Assembly: GCA_021805865.1 (NCBI GenBank)
Contig: JAJZDX010000004.1
Coordinates: 62,001-126,000 of the forward strand
Source of the DNA: Pseudomonadota bacterium
Lineage (GTDB): Bacteria > Pseudomonadota > Gammaproteobacteria > Steroidobacterales > Steroidobacteraceae
Direction of reading: 5' to 3'
DNA length: 64,000 nucleotides
This document shows positions 50,348-63,891 of the stretch, piece after piece. A program made the translations under genes and the position numbers. Under the pieces are notes generated by a model. The model was given only the letters and a program-made list of their open reading frames with translations. It searched no databases and had not been told where the DNA came from. How positions within the stretch are numbered: the first letter of the stretch is position 1; the number at the start of each line of letters is the position of its first letter.

Positions 50348-51435
50348 GTGCGAGCCGGCCGGTAGCGCAAATGCCGAGCCGCCGATGGCCCCAGCGCGAG
50401 CGCCAGCGCGAACAACGCCGCCGCCGCATGGACCCACCACAGACCCAGATCCACCGGAATCGTCCCCCGCTTGATCCACATCTTGCCTGCCACGAGCAGG
50501 TTCACGTAGACCACGTACACCACCACCGCCAGCCATATGCGCGCGTACCGGCCCTGCCGCGGCTCGAGCTTCGAGAGCGGCAAGGCCACCACGGCGAGCA
50601 CGAAGCACATCAGCGGCAGGGCGATGCGCCATTGCAGCACCGCCAGCAGGCGCGGCTCGGAGGAGGCGAGCAGGGCGACCGTCGGCTGCGCGTCGGGATC
50701 GGTCACGACGTTGCGCACGGGCGGCATGCGGATCGGCACCGTGTGCTCGGCAAAGTGCATGATGCGAAACTCGGGACTGCCCGGCACCCCCTCGAAGCGC
50801 TCGCCATCGTACAGCTTGATCGTCTGCACCTCACCGCCCGGTGAGACCGTATGGCGGGCCTTGCTCGCCAGCGCCACCTCGACCACCGACCCCTGTGTGC
50901 GCTCGACAAAGACATTCTCGAGCGTGCCATCCGGCTGCACCTTCTCGGCATAAACCACCGATTTGCCGCCGCCAAAAGCTCGGAATTGCCCGGCCTGCAG
51001 GGGCGCGAACCGACCGGCCCGGACCGCCTCGTTGCGCAACGTCAGCGCCTGATAGGTGGCCGAGGGAGCGAGCACCAGGGTCACCGCCGCGAGCGCGGAC
51101 GCCACAGCCAAGCCGAGGACGGCCACCGGCACGAAGAGGGTGGCGGGGTGGACCCCGCAGGCGAGCGCCGCCGCCATCTCGGTGTCATGGTAGAGCCTGC
51201 CGAAGGCCCACACGATGCCAAGCAGCAGACCCATCGGGGCGACGAGGCTCACATACTGGAGCACGCCGAGATAGATGAGCCGCAGGATCACCCCCGAGGG
51301 GAACTGGCTCGCCGCAGCGCGCTCGAGCACGGCGGACACCTCGAAGACCAGCAGAATGACGAGCAGCACGCTCATCATCAGCACCCAAGCCGTGATGACC
51401 TCGCGCAGCACGTAACGTCCGAGAATCTTTCGCAC
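50344..51435 (-). CDS. lptF: LPS export ABC transporter permease LptF
   Basis: LGRYVLREVITAWVLMMSVLLVILLVFEVSAVL...GILLGI-like APMGLLLGIVWAFGRLYHDTEMAAALACGVHPATLF; overlaps lptG. Confidence 0.95.
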   Translation of the reverse strand: MRKILGRYVLREVITAWVLMMSVLLVILLVFEVSAVLERAAASQFPSGVILRLIYLGVLQYVSLVAPMGLLLGIVWAFGRLYHDTEMAAALACGVHPATLFVPVAVLGLAVASALAAVTLVLAPSATYQALTLRNEAVRAGRFAPLQAGQFRAFGGGKSVVYAEKVQPDGTLENVFVERTQGSVVEVALASKARHTVSPGGEVQTIKLYDGERFEGVPGSPEFRIMHFAEHTVPIRMPPVRNVVTDPDAQPTVALLASSEPRLLAVLQWRIALPLMCFVLAVVALPLSKLEPRQGRYARIWLAVVVYVVYVNLLVAGKMWIKRGTIPVDLGLWWVHAAAALFALALALGPSAARHLRYRPART

Positions 51436-51680
51436 CCTAATTTAATCCGCTTGATCCGCTCACAGGCACCGCCACTTCGCCGGCTTGAGTTACACTGCCG
51501 GGATGCGCCCGCCGCCGCGCGCACAGCCGTCCGGGCGAGGATGCCTCCTTGGCACTCAACACGCGGCGGCCCGAGGCGCTCGTCAAGATAAAGCAGCGGG
51601 TGGCGCATCTCAATGGCTCGCGCCCGCTCAAGCGATCGATGATCCTGCGGCCACGTGCCGGCACACGGGAGAAATGCGGA

Positions 51681-53174
51681 ATGCGGTTCGAGATCTGGAG
51701 CAAGGGGATTGCCACACTCGAGGTGGACTGCCTCGTCGTGGGAATTTTCGAAGAGGGCGAGCTGAGCGCGCACGCGCGCAGCGTCGATGAGGCCGCCGGC
51801 GGTCGGCTGAAGAAGCTGCTTTCCCGGGGGGATTTCTCCGGACGCGCGGCCGAGACACTGCTCGTTGCGGACCTGCCCGGGCTCGCCGCCTCGCGTGTGC
51901 TGCTCACCGGCCTCGGGGCCCGGAAGGCCTTCGGCCGCAAGCCCTGGCGCAAGGCATGGGCCGCAGCCGTGGGCGCGCTCGCCAAGACCGGCATTGCCAG
52001 TGCCGCCGCAGCCCTCGAGCGTCCCGACACCGAAGCGCTCGATGATTACTACTACGGCCGGGCCGTGGCCGAGATTGCGGGCATCGCCCTCTACCGCATC
52101 AACGACCTGAAGACCGCCAAGAAACCCAGGCCCGCCGCCCTGAAGCGGGTGCTGGCGGGCCCGGCCGCAAAAGGCCCGGCCAAGGCGCTCGAGCGCGGCC
52201 TCGCCCACGGATCGGCCATTGCCGAGGCCGCCAAGGTGCAACGGGATCTCGCGAATCTGCCCGGCAATATCTGCACCCCCCGCTACCTGGCCGAGCAGGC
52301 GCGCGTGCTCGCGAGGAGCCACCGCTCCCTCAGCGTCCGGGTCCTGGACGAGCCGGCGATCCGGCGCGAGAAAATGGGCTGTCTGCTCGCCGTCGCCCAG
52401 GGCAGCAGCGAGCCTCCGCGCCTGGTGGTGCTCGAGCACAAGGGCGGCAAGGCGGGCGCTGCGCCGGTGGTGCTCGTCGGCAAGGGCGTGACCTTCGACT
52501 CCGGCGGGATCTCCATCAAGCCCTCCGCGGAGATGGACGAGATGAAGTACGACATGAGCGGTGCGGCCGCGGTCATCGCCGCCCTGTCGCTCATGGCGCA
52601 GCTGCGCGCACCGCTCAACGTCGTGGGCATCGTCGCCGCGGTCGAGAACATGCCCGACGGCAAGGCCATCAAGCCCGGGGACATCGTGACGAGCGCCTCC
52701 GGCCAGAGCGTGGAGATTCTCAACACCGACGCGGAGGGGCGGCTCATCCTGTGCGATGCGCTGCACTACGCGCGCCGCTTCAAGCCGGCCGCGGTGATCG
52801 ACATGGCCACGCTCACCGGCGCCTGCGTCATCGCGCTCGGGCATCACCACAGCGGGGTGCTCGGCAACGACGAGGCGCTGATCCGCGAGCTCATCGAGGC
52901 CGGCGTGCGCGCCGATGACCGCGCCTGGCAGCTGCCCCTCACCGCGGAATACACCGAGCAGCTGAAGAGCAATTTCGCCGACTTCGCCAACATCGGCGGG
53001 CGCGACGGCGGCACCATCACCGCGGCGGCCTTCCTCGGCAAGTTCACTCAGGGAATGCCGTGGGCGCACCTCGACATCGCCGGCACCGCCTGGCAGGGCG
53101 GCGCGCACAAAGGCAGCACGGGGCGGCCGACGCCGCTGCTCGCGGATTTCCTGATCCGCCGGGCCGGACTGTAG
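51681..53174 (+). CDS. pepA: Leucyl aminopeptidase
   Basis: VGKGVTFDSGGISIKPSAEMDEMKYDMSGAAAV, NTDAEGRLILCDALHYA (M17 signature NTDAEGRL); start MRFEIWSKG at 51681. Confidence 0.96.
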   Translation: MRFEIWSKGIATLEVDCLVVGIFEEGELSAHARSVDEAAGGRLKKLLSRGDFSGRAAETLLVADLPGLAASRVLLTGLGARKAFGRKPWRKAWAAAVGALAKTGIASAAAALERPDTEALDDYYYGRAVAEIAGIALYRINDLKTAKKPRPAALKRVLAGPAAKGPAKALERGLAHGSAIAEAAKVQRDLANLPGNICTPRYLAEQARVLARSHRSLSVRVLDEPAIRREKMGCLLAVAQGSSEPPRLVVLEHKGGKAGAAPVVLVGKGVTFDSGGISIKPSAEMDEMKYDMSGAAAVIAALSLMAQLRAPLNVVGIVAAVENMPDGKAIKPGDIVTSASGQSVEILNTDAEGRLILCDALHYARRFKPAAVIDMATLTGACVIALGHHHSGVLGNDEALIRELIEAGVRADDRAWQLPLTAEYTEQLKSNFADFANIGGRDGGTITAAAFLGKFTQGMPWAHLDIAGTAWQGGAHKGSTGRPTPLLADFLIRRAGL

Positions 53175-53182
53175 AGAGCCGC

Positions 53183-53623
53183 GTGCGGGTGGATTTCTAC
53201 GTGCTCGCGGAGGCTTCGGCGGCTGCGCGCCTCAGGGTCGCGTGCCGGATCGCCGAGAAGGCCTACCTCGCCTCGCAGACCGTGCTCGTGTGGCACACCG
53301 AGCGCGGCGAGCTCGAGAGGTTGGATGAGCTGCTGTGGACCTTCGCCGACACCAGCTTCGTGCCGCACGAGTGGCTCGGGGCCGCAGCGCCGGCGGGCGC
53401 AGAGGCACCCGTCCTGCTCGGCACGGCACCTCCAAACGCCCCGGTGGACGTGCTGATCAACCTCGATCTCTCGGCCGAGCCGCCGCCCTTTCTCGCCGAG
53501 GTCGCCCGCGTCGCCGAAATCATCGACGGCGAGCCTTCACGCCGCGACGCCGGCCGGGCACGCTTCAAGGCTTACCGCCAGAGAGGGCTCTCGCCCGACA
53601 CGCACACCTTGCAGGCTTCCTAG
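53183..53623 (+). CDS. holC: DNA polymerase III chi subunit
   Basis: GTG start; VRVDFYVLAEASAAARLRVACRIAEKAYLASQTVLVWHTERGELERLDELLWTFADTSFVPHEWLG; conserved pepA-holC-valS order. Confidence 0.93.
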   Translation: MRVDFYVLAEASAAARLRVACRIAEKAYLASQTVLVWHTERGELERLDELLWTFADTSFVPHEWLGAAAPAGAEAPVLLGTAPPNAPVDVLINLDLSAEPPPFLAEVARVAEIIDGEPSRRDAGRARFKAYRQRGLSPDTHTLQAS

Positions 53624-53749
53624 CCCCGCTGCCCATGATCCCGTCAGCGACACTACGAGCGGAATGCGCCCCCTTGAGCGCTCGCGCCGGGCAGCACCGC
53701 ATCGGGCCGACGGCCCACCCGACAACCTTCAGGCTTCCTGACTAGCACG

Positions 53750-56527
53750 ATGGACAAAGTGTACGCGCCGCACGAGATCGAGCGGCGGATCTACGAGCGG
53801 TGGGAGACGAATGGCTGGTTCGCCCCCAGCGGCCGCGGCGCGCCCTTCTGCATCATGATCCCGCCGCCCAACGTGACCGGCACGCTGCACATGGGCCATG
53901 CGTTCAACCATACGCTCATGGACACCCTGACCCGCTATCACCGCATGCGGGGCGAGGACACCCTGTGGCAGCCCGGGACCGACCATGCGGGCATCGCCAC
54001 CCAGATGGTGGTCGAGCGGCAGCTCGAAGCCGAGGGGCTCGGACGCGCAAGGCTCGGGCGCGAAGCCTTCGTGGAGCGGGTGTGGCAGTGGAAGGCGCAC
54101 TCGGGCGGCACCATGGCCGGCCAGATGCGCCGCCTCGGCGACTCGGTGGACTGGACGCGCGAGCGCTTCACCATGGATGCGGGCCTGTCCGCGGCGGTGA
54201 TCGAGGTATTCGTGCGCCTGCACGAGCAAGGGCTCATCTATCGCGGCAAGCGCCTGGTCAACTGGGATCCTGTGCTGCTGACGGCTTTGTCCGACCTCGA
54301 GGTGCAAAGCGAGGAGGAAGAAGGCCACCTGTGGCACCTGCGCTACCCGCTGGAGGATGGGTCGGGTCACGTCGTGGTGGCCACCACTCGTCCCGAGACC
54401 ATGCTGGGCGACACCGCCGTGGCGGTCAACCCCGACGACGAGCGCTACAAGCACCTGATCGGCAAGCGGCTGCGCCTGCCGCTCGCCGAGCGCTGCATCC
54501 CGGTCATCGCCGATGCGTACGTCGATCCCGATTTCGGCTCGGGCTGCGTGAAGATCACTCCCGCCCACGACTTCAACGATCACGAGATCGGCCGGCGGCA
54601 CGGGCTCGCGCAAATCAACATCTTCACGCCTCGGGCCACGCTCAACGACAACGTGCCGGAGCGCTTGCGCGGCCTCGATCGTATCGAGGCGAGGCAACGC
54701 GTGCTCGCCGAGCTCGATGCCGCAGGGCTCCTGGCGCGGACCGAGAAGCACAGGCTGATGGTGCCGCGCGGGGATCGCTCGGGCGCCGCACTCGAGCCCT
54801 ATCTCACCGATCAGTGGTACGTGAGCATCGCGCCGCTCGCCGAGCCGGCGATCGCCGCGGTCGAGAGCGGGCGGACCCGCTTCGTGCCGGAGAGCTGGGC
54901 CAAGACCTACTTCGAATGGATGCGCAACATCAAGGACTGGTGCATCAGCCGCCAGCTGTGGTGGGGACATCGCATCCCCGCCTGGTACGACGAGCAGGGC
55001 AATGTCTACGTGGGGCGCGATGAGCGTGACGCGCGCACCAGACACCATCTCGGTCCCGAGGTGGCGCTGCGTCAGGATGAGGACGTGCTCGACACGTGGT
55101 TCTCCTCCGCCCTGTGGCCGTTCTCGACCCTCGGCTGGCCCGAGCAGACCCCGGAGCTCGCCCGGTACTACCCGACCACCGTGCTGCTCACCGGCTTCGA
55201 CATCATCTTCTTCTGGGTGGCGCGGATGATGATGATGGGGCTGAAGTTCATGGGCGAGGTGCCGTTCCGCGACATCTACATCCATGGGCTCATCCGCGAC
55301 GAGCACGGGGAGAAGATGTCGAAATCCAAGGGCAACGTCCTCGACCCGCTCGACATCGTCGACGGCATCGACCTCGAGTCCCTGGTGGCCAAGCGCACCG
55401 GCGGCCTGATGCAGCCGCAGATGAGACCGAAGATCGAGAAGGCGACCCGCAGGCAGTTCCCCGACGGCATCGCCGCGCACGGCACGGACGCGCTGCGCTT
55501 CACTTTCGCGACGCTCGCCTCCCCGAGCCGCGACATTCGCTTCGATCTGGCGCGTGTGGCCGGGTATCGCAATTTCTGCAACAAGCTGTGGAACGCCGCC
55601 CGTTTCGTCACGATGATGTGTGAGCACGAGGGCGGTGCCGATGATCCGGCCGCACCGGCGGAGCGGTCCGTGGCCGACCGCTGGATCCGCTCGCGCTTCG
55701 GGCGGATGCTCGGCGCGGTGCACAAGGCGCTGGCCGAGTACCGCTTCGATTACGCCGCCAACGCGATGTATGAGTTCACGTGGCATGAGTTCTGCGACTG
55801 GTACCTGGAGCTCACCAAGCCCGTGCTGCAATCGGAGTCGGCGGCCGAGGCCGCCAAGCGCGGCACGCGCCGCACCCTCGCGCAGACCCTGGAGGCGCTG
55901 CAGCGCGCCCTGCACCCGATCATGCCCTTCATCACCGAGGAGATCTGGCAGCGCGCCGCGCCGCTCGCGGGCCGCCCGGGTCCCACGGTGATGCGCTGCG
56001 CCTATCCCCGGCCGGAGGAATACGCGCCCGATGAGGCGAGCGAGCGCGAAGTCGCCTGGATCCAGGCATTCATCCTGGCCGTGCGCCAGATTCGCGGCGA
56101 GATGAACATCAATCCCTCCAAGCGCATCCCCTTGCTCCTGAGCGGCGCTTCCACACAGGACCTGGCGCACCTCGAAGAGCACAGCGCCTACCTCGAGCGC
56201 CTGGCGGGCATCGAGTCACCGGTCCTTCTCCCGGGCGCGGACCGGGCGCCCCAATCGGCGACCGCCCTGGTCGGCAACATGACGCTGCACGTGCCCATGG
56301 CCGGACTCATCGATGCGGGCGCAGAGGCCGAGCGTCTGGAGAAGCTCCTCGCCCGCGCCGAGGCCGATCTCGCCAAGGTGTGCGGCCGCCTCGCCAACCC
56401 GAGCTTCGTGGCCAACGCCCCGGCGCACGTGGTCGAAGCCGACCGGGCGCGCCAGAGCGAGCTCGAGCGCGCCACCGCGGACCTCGCCGCCCAGCTCACG
56501 CGGATCAGGCGGTTGCTGAGCATCTGA
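53750..56527 (+). CDS. valS: Valyl-tRNA synthetase
   Basis: 925 aa; [29 protein letters not shown] (HIGH), [14 protein letters not shown] (KMSKS). Confidence 0.98.
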   Translation: MDKVYAPHEIERRIYERWETNGWFAPSGRGAPFCIMIPPPNVTGTLHMGHAFNHTLMDTLTRYHRMRGEDTLWQPGTDHAGIATQMVVERQLEAEGLGRARLGREAFVERVWQWKAHSGGTMAGQMRRLGDSVDWTRERFTMDAGLSAAVIEVFVRLHEQGLIYRGKRLVNWDPVLLTALSDLEVQSEEEEGHLWHLRYPLEDGSGHVVVATTRPETMLGDTAVAVNPDDERYKHLIGKRLRLPLAERCIPVIADAYVDPDFGSGCVKITPAHDFNDHEIGRRHGLAQINIFTPRATLNDNVPERLRGLDRIEARQRVLAELDAAGLLARTEKHRLMVPRGDRSGAALEPYLTDQWYVSIAPLAEPAIAAVESGRTRFVPESWAKTYFEWMRNIKDWCISRQLWWGHRIPAWYDEQGNVYVGRDERDARTRHHLGPEVALRQDEDVLDTWFSSALWPFSTLGWPEQTPELARYYPTTVLLTGFDIIFFWVARMMMMGLKFMGEVPFRDIYIHGLIRDEHGEKMSKSKGNVLDPLDIVDGIDLESLVAKRTGGLMQPQMRPKIEKATRRQFPDGIAAHGTDALRFTFATLASPSRDIRFDLARVAGYRNFCNKLWNAARFVTMMCEHEGGADDPAAPAERSVADRWIRSRFGRMLGAVHKALAEYRFDYAANAMYEFTWHEFCDWYLELTKPVLQSESAAEAAKRGTRRTLAQTLEALQRALHPIMPFITEEIWQRAAPLAGRPGPTVMRCAYPRPEEYAPDEASEREVAWIQAFILAVRQIRGEMNINPSKRIPLLLSGASTQDLAHLEEHSAYLERLAGIESPVLLPGADRAPQSATALVGNMTLHVPMAGLIDAGAEAERLEKLLARAEADLAKVCGRLANPSFVANAPAHVVEADRARQSELERATADLAAQLTRIRRLLSI

Positions 56528-56643
56528 CGCCCCGCGTCCGCCAACGGCAATCCTGGCCGGCGCATGCGTCACCGCCGGGCGGCCGTCGGACGAGGTGGAT
56601 GGGCCGGCTGCGCCAACCGCCGCAGCGATTGGCGCCCATCCGC

Positions 56644-58224
56644 TCAATGCTCGCGCGTCCGGCGGAAGCTGAGGTCGGGCCAGCGCTCCAGGGTGAGCTC
56701 CAGGTTGATGCGCGAGGGAGCGAGATACACCAGCGCGCCGCTGTGATCGACCGCCAGGTGCTCGAAGGCGCGGGCGCGGAACTCCTCGAGCTTGCGCGGA
56801 TCGGCCGCATCGACCCAGCGGACGGTCTGCACGTTCACCGGCTCGAACACGCAGGTCACTGCGTACTCGTCCTGCAGCCGGAAAGCGACCACCTCGAACT
56901 GCAGCGGACCGACCGCACCCAGGATCAGGTCATGGTTGCGCTGCGGCTTGAACAGCTGCGTCGCCCCCTCCTCGCACAGCTGCGACAGCCCCTTCTGCAG
57001 CGCCTTCATCTTCAGCGGGTCCTTCAGCACCGCGCGCCGGAAGATCTCGGGCGCGAAGCTCGGAATGCCGGTGAAGGCGAGCCGCTCGCCCTCGCTGAAC
57101 GTGTCCCCGATGTTGATCGTGCCGTGATTGTGCAGGCCGATGATATCGCCCGCATAGGCCTCCTGCGCGTGCTCGCGCTCGGAGGCCATGAAGGTGAGCG
57201 CATCGGCCACCCGCACCTCCTTGCCGAGCCGCGAGTGAAAGAGCCGCATGCCGCGCACATACCGGCCCGAGCACAGGCGCAGGAACGCGATGCGGTCGCG
57301 GTGTCCCGGATCCATGTTGGCCTGGATTTTGAACACGAAGCCCGTGAGGCGCTCCTCGAGCGGCTCGACCCGCCGCTCGCGGGCGCTGCGCGCCAGGGGT
57401 CCGGGCGCATGCCGCGTGAAGGACTCGAGCAGCTCCTGCACCCCGAAATTGCTGATGGCCGAGCCGAAGAACACCGGCGTCTGGCGCCCGGCAAGGTAGG
57501 CATCGGGGTCGAAGACTTCGGTGGCGCCGCGGACGAGCTCGATCTCATCGCAAACCGCGGCCGCATCGTCCGCGAGGAAGCCCCGGGCCGCCTCGCTCGA
57601 GAGTCCCTCGATGACCCGGTTCTCACCCGCCCGGCCGCGCTCGCCGGCCGTGTACACATAGATGCGGTCCTCCAGCAGGTGATAGATGCCGCGCAGCGCC
57701 CGGCCCATGCCGATCGGCCAGGTGACCGGGGCGGTGCGGATGCCGAGCACCCGCTCGATCTCATCGAGCAGCTCGATCGGGGCGCGTCCCTCGCGGTCGA
57801 GCTTGTTGATGAAGGTCATGATGGGCGTGTCGCGCAGGCGGCAGACCTCCATCAGCTTGATGGTGCGCTCCTCCACGCCCTTGGCGCAGTCGATGACCAT
57901 CAGCGCCGAGTCCACCGCGGTGAGCGTGCGGTAGGTGTCCTCCGAGAAGTCCTCGTGCCCGGGGGTGTCGAGCAGGTTCACGATGCAGTCCCGGTAGGGA
58001 AACTGCATGACCGAGGAGGTGACGGAGATGCCGCGCTGCTGCTCGAGGCGCATCCAGTCCGAGGTGGCGTGGCGGGCGGCCTTGCGGCCCTTGACGGTGC
58101 CGGCCAGCTGGATGGCGCCGCCGAAGAGCAGCAGTTTCTCCGTGAGCGTGGTCTTGCCCGCGTCGGGGTGCGAGATGATGGCAAAGGTCCGCCGCCGGCG
58201 GATTTCGGCAGTGAGATCGGTCAT
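56644..58224 (-). CDS. prfC: Peptide chain release factor 3
   Basis: [84 protein letters not shown]. Confidence 0.97.
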   Translation of the reverse strand: MTDLTAEIRRRRTFAIISHPDAGKTTLTEKLLLFGGAIQLAGTVKGRKAARHATSDWMRLEQQRGISVTSSVMQFPYRDCIVNLLDTPGHEDFSEDTYRTLTAVDSALMVIDCAKGVEERTIKLMEVCRLRDTPIMTFINKLDREGRAPIELLDEIERVLGIRTAPVTWPIGMGRALRGIYHLLEDRIYVYTAGERGRAGENRVIEGLSSEAARGFLADDAAAVCDEIELVRGATEVFDPDAYLAGRQTPVFFGSAISNFGVQELLESFTRHAPGPLARSARERRVEPLEERLTGFVFKIQANMDPGHRDRIAFLRLCSGRYVRGMRLFHSRLGKEVRVADALTFMASEREHAQEAYAGDIIGLHNHGTINIGDTFSEGERLAFTGIPSFAPEIFRRAVLKDPLKMKALQKGLSQLCEEGATQLFKPQRNHDLILGAVGPLQFEVVAFRLQDEYAVTCVFEPVNVQTVRWVDAADPRKLEEFRARAFEHLAVDHSGALVYLAPSRINLELTLERWPDLSFRRTREH

Positions 58225-58237
58225 CGGTTTGGAAGCT

Positions 58238-58738
58238 TCAGGTGTCGGAAGCGCGGTGGGCGCGCAGGCTTAATTTCAACACGCAGGCGTCCTCGCGGCC
58301 ACCGACCGCCTGGTAGTAGCCGCGGCGCGTGCCGATCTGCTGGAAGCCGAACGAACGGTACAGGCGCAGCGCCACGGCGTTGGACGGTCGTACCTCGAGG
58401 AAGGCGTCCGATACCCCCGCCGCCGCGCCCCTTTCGAGCAGATGATCCAGCATGTGCCGGCCGAGGCCGTGGCGGCGCTGCGCCTCGGCGATACACAGGT
58501 TGAGCACGTGCATCTCACCGGCCCCCATGCTCATCACGCCGTAGCCGGCGATCCGGCCCTCGAGCACGAGCACCCGGCACACATACCCGACCCGCAGACA
58601 GTCGCGGAAGATCCCCTCGCTCCACGGGAAGGCATAGGAGGAGCGCTCGATGGCGAACACCTCCGCGAGGTCCACCTGCGTCATGGGGCGGATCTGCACG
58701 GGCGGGAGAGGCTTCAGCAGCTCAGGAGCGGTCGCCAT
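58238..58738 (-). CDS. rimI: Ribosomal protein S18-alanine N-acetyltransferase
   Basis: [43 protein letters not shown]...[31 protein letters not shown]. Confidence 0.93.
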   Translation of the reverse strand: MATAPELLKPLPPVQIRPMTQVDLAEVFAIERSSYAFPWSEGIFRDCLRVGYVCRVLVLEGRIAGYGVMSMGAGEMHVLNLCIAEAQRRHGLGRHMLDHLLERGAAAGVSDAFLEVRPSNAVALRLYRSFGFQQIGTRRGYYQAVGGREDACVLKLSLRAHRASDT

Positions 58739-59465
58739 CGGTCGGTATGCCTGCCATCACGCTGCGCGCGAACTTCAGGTCCTCCCACGCCTTGCGCTTG
58801 TCCGCCGGCGAGCGCAGGAGGTAAGCGGGATGATACGTCACCACGAGGGGCGTATTGCGCTCTCCGAAATGATGCACCCGGCCACGCAGCCGCGCGAGCG
58901 GCGCATCGCTCGAGAGCAGGTTCTGAGCGGCGATGCGGCCGAGCGCGAGCAGCAGCTTTGGCCGCACCAGCTCGATCTGGCGCATCAGGTACGGCAGGCA
59001 GGCGGCGACTTCCTCTGGCCGCGGGTCCCGGTTCCCCGGGGGGCGGCTCTTCAGGATATTGGCGATGTAGACATTCGAGTCGCGGCTCAAGCGGATCGAG
59101 CGCAGCATGGCATCGAGCAGCTGTCCCGCCCGGCCCACGAACGGCTCCCCCCGCCGGTCCTCCTCCGCCCCGGGCGCCTCGCCGATGACCATCCAGTCTG
59201 CCTGCGGGTTGCCAACTCCGACGACACCCTGTGTACGGCCCTGGTGCAGCGGGCATTTCGTACACTGCAGCACCTCGGCCCGAAGCCCCTGCCACCGGGC
59301 CTCGAGTGCCTCCTCGGCGGCGACGGGCGCCGGGGAGGCGGTGGGTTCACCCGCCGGCGCAGATGACTCGAGCGTAGACGAAGCAGCTCCCTCGACCGGG
59401 ATGCGCGGGAGCCAGCGGTCGATTCCGATGGCCTGCAGATAGTCCGCACGCCGGGTGCCGGGCAT
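58722..59465 (-). CDS. Uracil-DNA glycosylase, family 4 (Fe-S)
   Basis: [54 protein letters not shown] ... [22 protein letters not shown] ... [23 protein letters not shown]; start at 59465 (ORF-track start over-extends). Confidence 0.94.
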   Translation of the reverse strand: MPGTRRADYLQAIGIDRWLPRIPVEGAASSTLESSAPAGEPTASPAPVAAEEALEARWQGLRAEVLQCTKCPLHQGRTQGVVGVGNPQADWMVIGEAPGAEEDRRGEPFVGRAGQLLDAMLRSIRLSRDSNVYIANILKSRPPGNRDPRPEEVAACLPYLMRQIELVRPKLLLALGRIAAQNLLSSDAPLARLRGRVHHFGERNTPLVVTYHPAYLLRSPADKRKAWEDLKFARSVMAGIPTDGDRS

Positions 59466-60274
59466 CAGGCGCGCCCCTCGCGGGCGGGTCGGCGATGGCG
59501 GCGGATGCGGCGCCAAAGCCACACGATCGGCCCTGATACCGCGTAGCTCCCGAATATTGCCAGCAAGATCAGGGGAGGATCGCTGGCGATCAATACGAAA
59601 GCGAGCAGCACCAGCAGCAGGGAGATGAAGCGGATCGGTCCCTCGAGGTTGATCTTCTTGAAGCTGAAATAGCTGAAGCGGCTGACCATCAGGGCCCCCG
59701 CCACCGCCGTCACGGTGAAGGCGATGATGAGTCCGGTGAGCCCCGGCTCGCGCCACTGGCTCGACAGCCACACGAACCCCGCCACGGTCGCCGCCGCGGA
59801 GGGACTCGGCAGTCCCTCGAAATAGCGCTTGTCGACGGCGGTGCGGATATTGAAGCGCGCGAGCCGCAGGGCCGCCGCCGCCGCATAGAAGAAGCAGGCG
59901 AGCCATCCAAAGCGCCCCCAGGCCCGGCCGTACTCGGCGATCCGCACCACGCCCCACTGGTAGGCGACGATGGCCGGGGCGAGACCGAAGGAGACCATGT
60001 CGGAGAGGCTGTCGTACTCCTTTCCGAAAGCGCTCTCGGTGTGGGTGAGACGCGCGATCCGCCCGTCGAGCGAATCGAAGATCATCGCGATGAACACCGC
60101 CATGCCCGCCGGCGCGAAGTGCTTGTCGATGGCGGCGACGATGGCATAGAAGCCTGAGAAGAGGCTGGCGGTGGTGAGCAGGTTCGGCAGCAGGTAGATG
60201 CCCCTGCGCGGCGGCTTCGGGGCGCTCTCGCCCGCAGCCTCGGGCAGGGACTCGTGAATCGGGCTTGCGGACAT
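59465..60274 (-). CDS. pssA: CDP-diacylglycerol--serine O-phosphatidyltransferase
   Basis: [64 protein letters not shown] (CDP-alcohol phosphatidyltransferase motif). Confidence 0.96.
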   Translation of the reverse strand: MSASPIHESLPEAAGESAPKPPRRGIYLLPNLLTTASLFSGFYAIVAAIDKHFAPAGMAVFIAMIFDSLDGRIARLTHTESAFGKEYDSLSDMVSFGLAPAIVAYQWGVVRIAEYGRAWGRFGWLACFFYAAAAALRLARFNIRTAVDKRYFEGLPSPSAAATVAGFVWLSSQWREPGLTGLIIAFTVTAVAGALMVSRFSYFSFKKINLEGPIRFISLLLVLLAFVLIASDPPLILLAIFGSYAVSGPIVWLWRRIRRHRRPAREGRA

Positions 60275-60569
60275 GGGCGACTCGCTCGGACCTGCGGGAT
60301 CTCAGGCACAGGGACGGTGCATCTTAACAGTTGTCGATCCCCCCGATGGCGCCCCCGAAACGAGCACCGCCCCGAGGGCATCATCGGACCCAGGGGCATC
60401 CCCGACAGCGGCGCGGGCGGACATCAAAGAGCGCTCAGCCACTTCGGCGCCACCCACCGCCACGCTGAACCGGGCACGATGCCCGCAGCCCGAGCTTCCA
60501 AACGGGCCGGGCCGTCCTGTTATGATGCCGGCCTCTTCAGTCTCCCCCAGACGGCTCAAGCACCGCGCC

Positions 60570-62291
60570 ATGAGGCTTTCGCAATACCCCATCCAGACCA
60601 CCAAGGAAACCCCGGCCGAGGCGGAGATCGTGAGCCACCAGCTCATGCTGCGCGCCGGGCTCATCCGCCGCCTCGCCTCGGGCCTGTACAGCTGGCTGCC
60701 GATGGGACTGCGGACGCTGCACAAGGCCGAGACCATCATCCGTGAGGAGATGAACCGGGCCGGCGCCCTCGAGCTGCTGATGCCCGTGGTGCAGCCCGCG
60801 GAGCTGTGGCAGGAGTCGGGCCGCTGGCGCGAGTACGGCCCGGAGCTGCTGCGCCTGCGGGACCGCCACGAGCGCGACTTCGTCGCAGGCCCCACGCACG
60901 AGGAAGTGATCACCGACATCGCCCGGCGCGAGCTCAAGAGCTACCGGCAGCTGCCGGTGAACTTCTACCAGATCCAGACCAAGTTCCGCGACGAGATCCG
61001 GCCGCGCTTCGGGGTGATGCGCGCGCGCGAGTTCCTCATGAAGGACGCCTATTCCTTTCATGCCGATGAGGCCTCGCTCGTGCAGGGCTACCGCATCATG
61101 CACGAAGCCTACACGCGCATCTTCACCCGCATGGGCCTGAAGTTCCGCGCGGTGAAGGCCGACTCCGGCCCGATCGGCGGCGATGTCTCGCAGGAATTCC
61201 ACGTGCTCGCCGACTCGGGCGAGGACGCCATCGTGTTCTCGGACAGCGACGAGTACGCCTCCAACATCGAGGCGGCCGCCGCCCTGCCGCCGCCCGGGCC
61301 TCGCCCGGCACCGGGCGAGCCGCTCACCCGCGTGTCCACTCCCGGCGCCAAGACCATCGAGGAGCTGTCGCGGTTCCTGAAGGTCGAGCCGTCCCGGTGC
61401 CTGAAGACGCTGCTCGTGGAGGGCCGGGGCGAGAACGAGGTCGTGGCGCTGATGATCCGCGGCGATCACGAGCTGAACGCCACCAAGGCACAGAGGCTGC
61501 CCGGGGTGGCGAGCCCGCTGCGCATGGCCGGCGCCGAGCGCATCCGGCTCGCCACGGGAACGGAAGCCGGCTATATCGGCCCGGTGGGCCTGCCATGCCG
61601 CCTGTATGCCGATCACGCCGCGCTCGCGGTCGCCGACTTCATCTGCGGCGCGAACGAGAAGGACCTGCACCTCACGGGGGTCAACTGGGACCGTGATGTG
61701 CAGGGCTACGTCGCGGCAGACATCCGCAACGTCTGCGCGGGTGACCCCAGCCCGAGCGGCAAGGGCACGCTGAGGCTCGCCCGCGGCATCGAAGTCGGCC
61801 ACATCTTCCAGCTCGGGCGCAAGTACAGCCAGGTGATGAAAGCGACGGTGCTCGATGAATCGGGCAAGGCCGTCCCGGTATTCATGGGCTGCTATGGCAT
61901 CGGTGTGACGCGCGTCGTGGCGGCGGCCATCGAGCAGAATCATGATGAGCGCGGCATTCTCTGGCCGGAGCCGCTCGCGCCTTTCCAGGTCGTGCTGGTG
62001 TGCCTCGGGCAGCAGAAGTCTCCCCAGGTGCGCGAGAGGGCCGATCGCCTCTATGCCGAGCTCACCGGCGCAGGCATCGAGGTGCTCTACGATGACCGCG
62101 ACGCGCGCCCCGGAGTGAAGTTCACCGATGCGGAGTTGCTCGGCATCCCGCACCGGCTGGTGGTGGCCGAGCGCGGCCTGGCCGCGGGCAGGCTCGAATA
62201 CCGGCATCGCAAAGACACCGAGAGTGTGGAATTTCCGGTCGATGAGATGCTCACGTTCCTCAAAGGCCGCCTGGGCTCGGCGAGCCTCTGA
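60570..62291 (+). CDS. proS: Prolyl-tRNA synthetase
   Basis: [111 protein letters not shown]. Confidence 0.97.
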   Translation: MRLSQYPIQTTKETPAEAEIVSHQLMLRAGLIRRLASGLYSWLPMGLRTLHKAETIIREEMNRAGALELLMPVVQPAELWQESGRWREYGPELLRLRDRHERDFVAGPTHEEVITDIARRELKSYRQLPVNFYQIQTKFRDEIRPRFGVMRAREFLMKDAYSFHADEASLVQGYRIMHEAYTRIFTRMGLKFRAVKADSGPIGGDVSQEFHVLADSGEDAIVFSDSDEYASNIEAAAALPPPGPRPAPGEPLTRVSTPGAKTIEELSRFLKVEPSRCLKTLLVEGRGENEVVALMIRGDHELNATKAQRLPGVASPLRMAGAERIRLATGTEAGYIGPVGLPCRLYADHAALAVADFICGANEKDLHLTGVNWDRDVQGYVAADIRNVCAGDPSPSGKGTLRLARGIEVGHIFQLGRKYSQVMKATVLDESGKAVPVFMGCYGIGVTRVVAAAIEQNHDERGILWPEPLAPFQVVLVCLGQQKSPQVRERADRLYAELTGAGIEVLYDDRDARPGVKFTDAELLGIPHRLVVAERGLAAGRLEYRHRKDTESVEFPVDEMLTFLKGRLGSASL

Positions 62292-62922
62292 CTGCGGGTC
62301 CGCGCGCGCGGTCCGGATCCTGCTCGCCCTGGGGCTGCTCTGCACCGGCTCTAGCGCGCGCGCCGCCGGCCAGCGCGATCCGGCGCTCGCCCCCATCGTC
62401 CAGCGGGCGATCGCGCATGCCGGGTGCTTCATCGACCGTTTCGACGCCGCGGTGTGGTACACGCTCATGGAGCCGCGGCTCGAGCGCTACGTGACCAAAC
62501 CCGCCGAACGGCTCAACATCCTGAAACAGGTGTACTGCGTGACCCACCAGCGCGGCGCCTCCCGGCTCCCGCCCGGACTGGTGCTGGCGGTGATGCAGGT
62601 GGAAAGCGGCTTCAACCGCTGGGCGGTCTCACCGAGCGGCGCGGTGGGCCTCATGCAGATCATGCCTTACTGGCCCGAGCGCCTCGGCATGAAGGGATAC
62701 CAGCTGGTGCGCGTGGCGCCCAACATCCGCATGGGCTGTGCGATCCTGAGGTATTACCTCAACATCACGCACGATGATGTGAGGCTCGCGCTCGAGGAGT
62801 ACAACGGCAGCGTGGGCCATCATGCCTACCCCGACCGCGTTCTGCTCGCCTGGGAGCACTGGAGCGGCGCGGACGACCTGGGATTCTCCAACGCCGCGCG
62901 CTCCGCGAGCCCGGGCTCCTAG
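62242..62922 (+). CDS. Lytic transglycosylase (SLT domain)
   Basis: [41 protein letters not shown] ... [24 protein letters not shown]. Start uncertain: nearest ATG at 62242 overlaps proS. Confidence 0.85.
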   Translation: MRCSRSSKAAWARRASDCGSARAVRILLALGLLCTGSSARAAGQRDPALAPIVQRAIAHAGCFIDRFDAAVWYTLMEPRLERYVTKPAERLNILKQVYCVTHQRGASRLPPGLVLAVMQVESGFNRWAVSPSGAVGLMQIMPYWPERLGMKGYQLVRVAPNIRMGCAILRYYLNITHDDVRLALEEYNGSVGHHAYPDRVLLAWEHWSGADDLGFSNAARSASPGS

Positions 62923-63194
62923 GCGGTGCGAAAACCCGTCGGCGGCCGCTCCCTGTACTGCGGCGCATCGGCAACCTCCACCGAGACGACATTGGAGGCG
63001 CTCGACCCCGTCCACAGCCACTCGACAAACACGCCGACGGCCGCCTCGTCCCCGCAGGCGAGCACCTCCACACGCCCGTCCGGCAGGTTTCTCGCATAGC
63101 CGTGCACGCCGAGCTCGGCTGCGCGATTCGCGCACGTTGCGCGATAAAACACCCCCTGGACCCGGCCGGCCACCGTGCACTTCTTGCAGACCAT
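62919..63194 (-). CDS. acyP: Acylphosphatase
   Basis: KKCTVAGRVQGVFYRATCANRAAELGVHGYARNLPDGRVEVLACG (GRVQGVFYR signature). Confidence 0.96.
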   Translation of the reverse strand: MVCKKCTVAGRVQGVFYRATCANRAAELGVHGYARNLPDGRVEVLACGDEAAVGVFVEWLWTGSSASNVVSVEVADAPQYRERPPTGFRTA

Positions 63195-63279
63195 CGGGGC
63201 AATATACCCTAGTATTCGCCCCTCACGAGCCCTGCGGCCGCGGGCCCGCAGCGCGAGCGCAGAATGCTCCGAGAGCTGA

Positions 63280-63891
<612 letters not shown>

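Noticed and set aside
53729-56182. 817-aa minus-strand ORF opposite valS
   Set aside because: valS has HIGH and KMSKS motifs on the plus strand; the antisense ORF is compositional.
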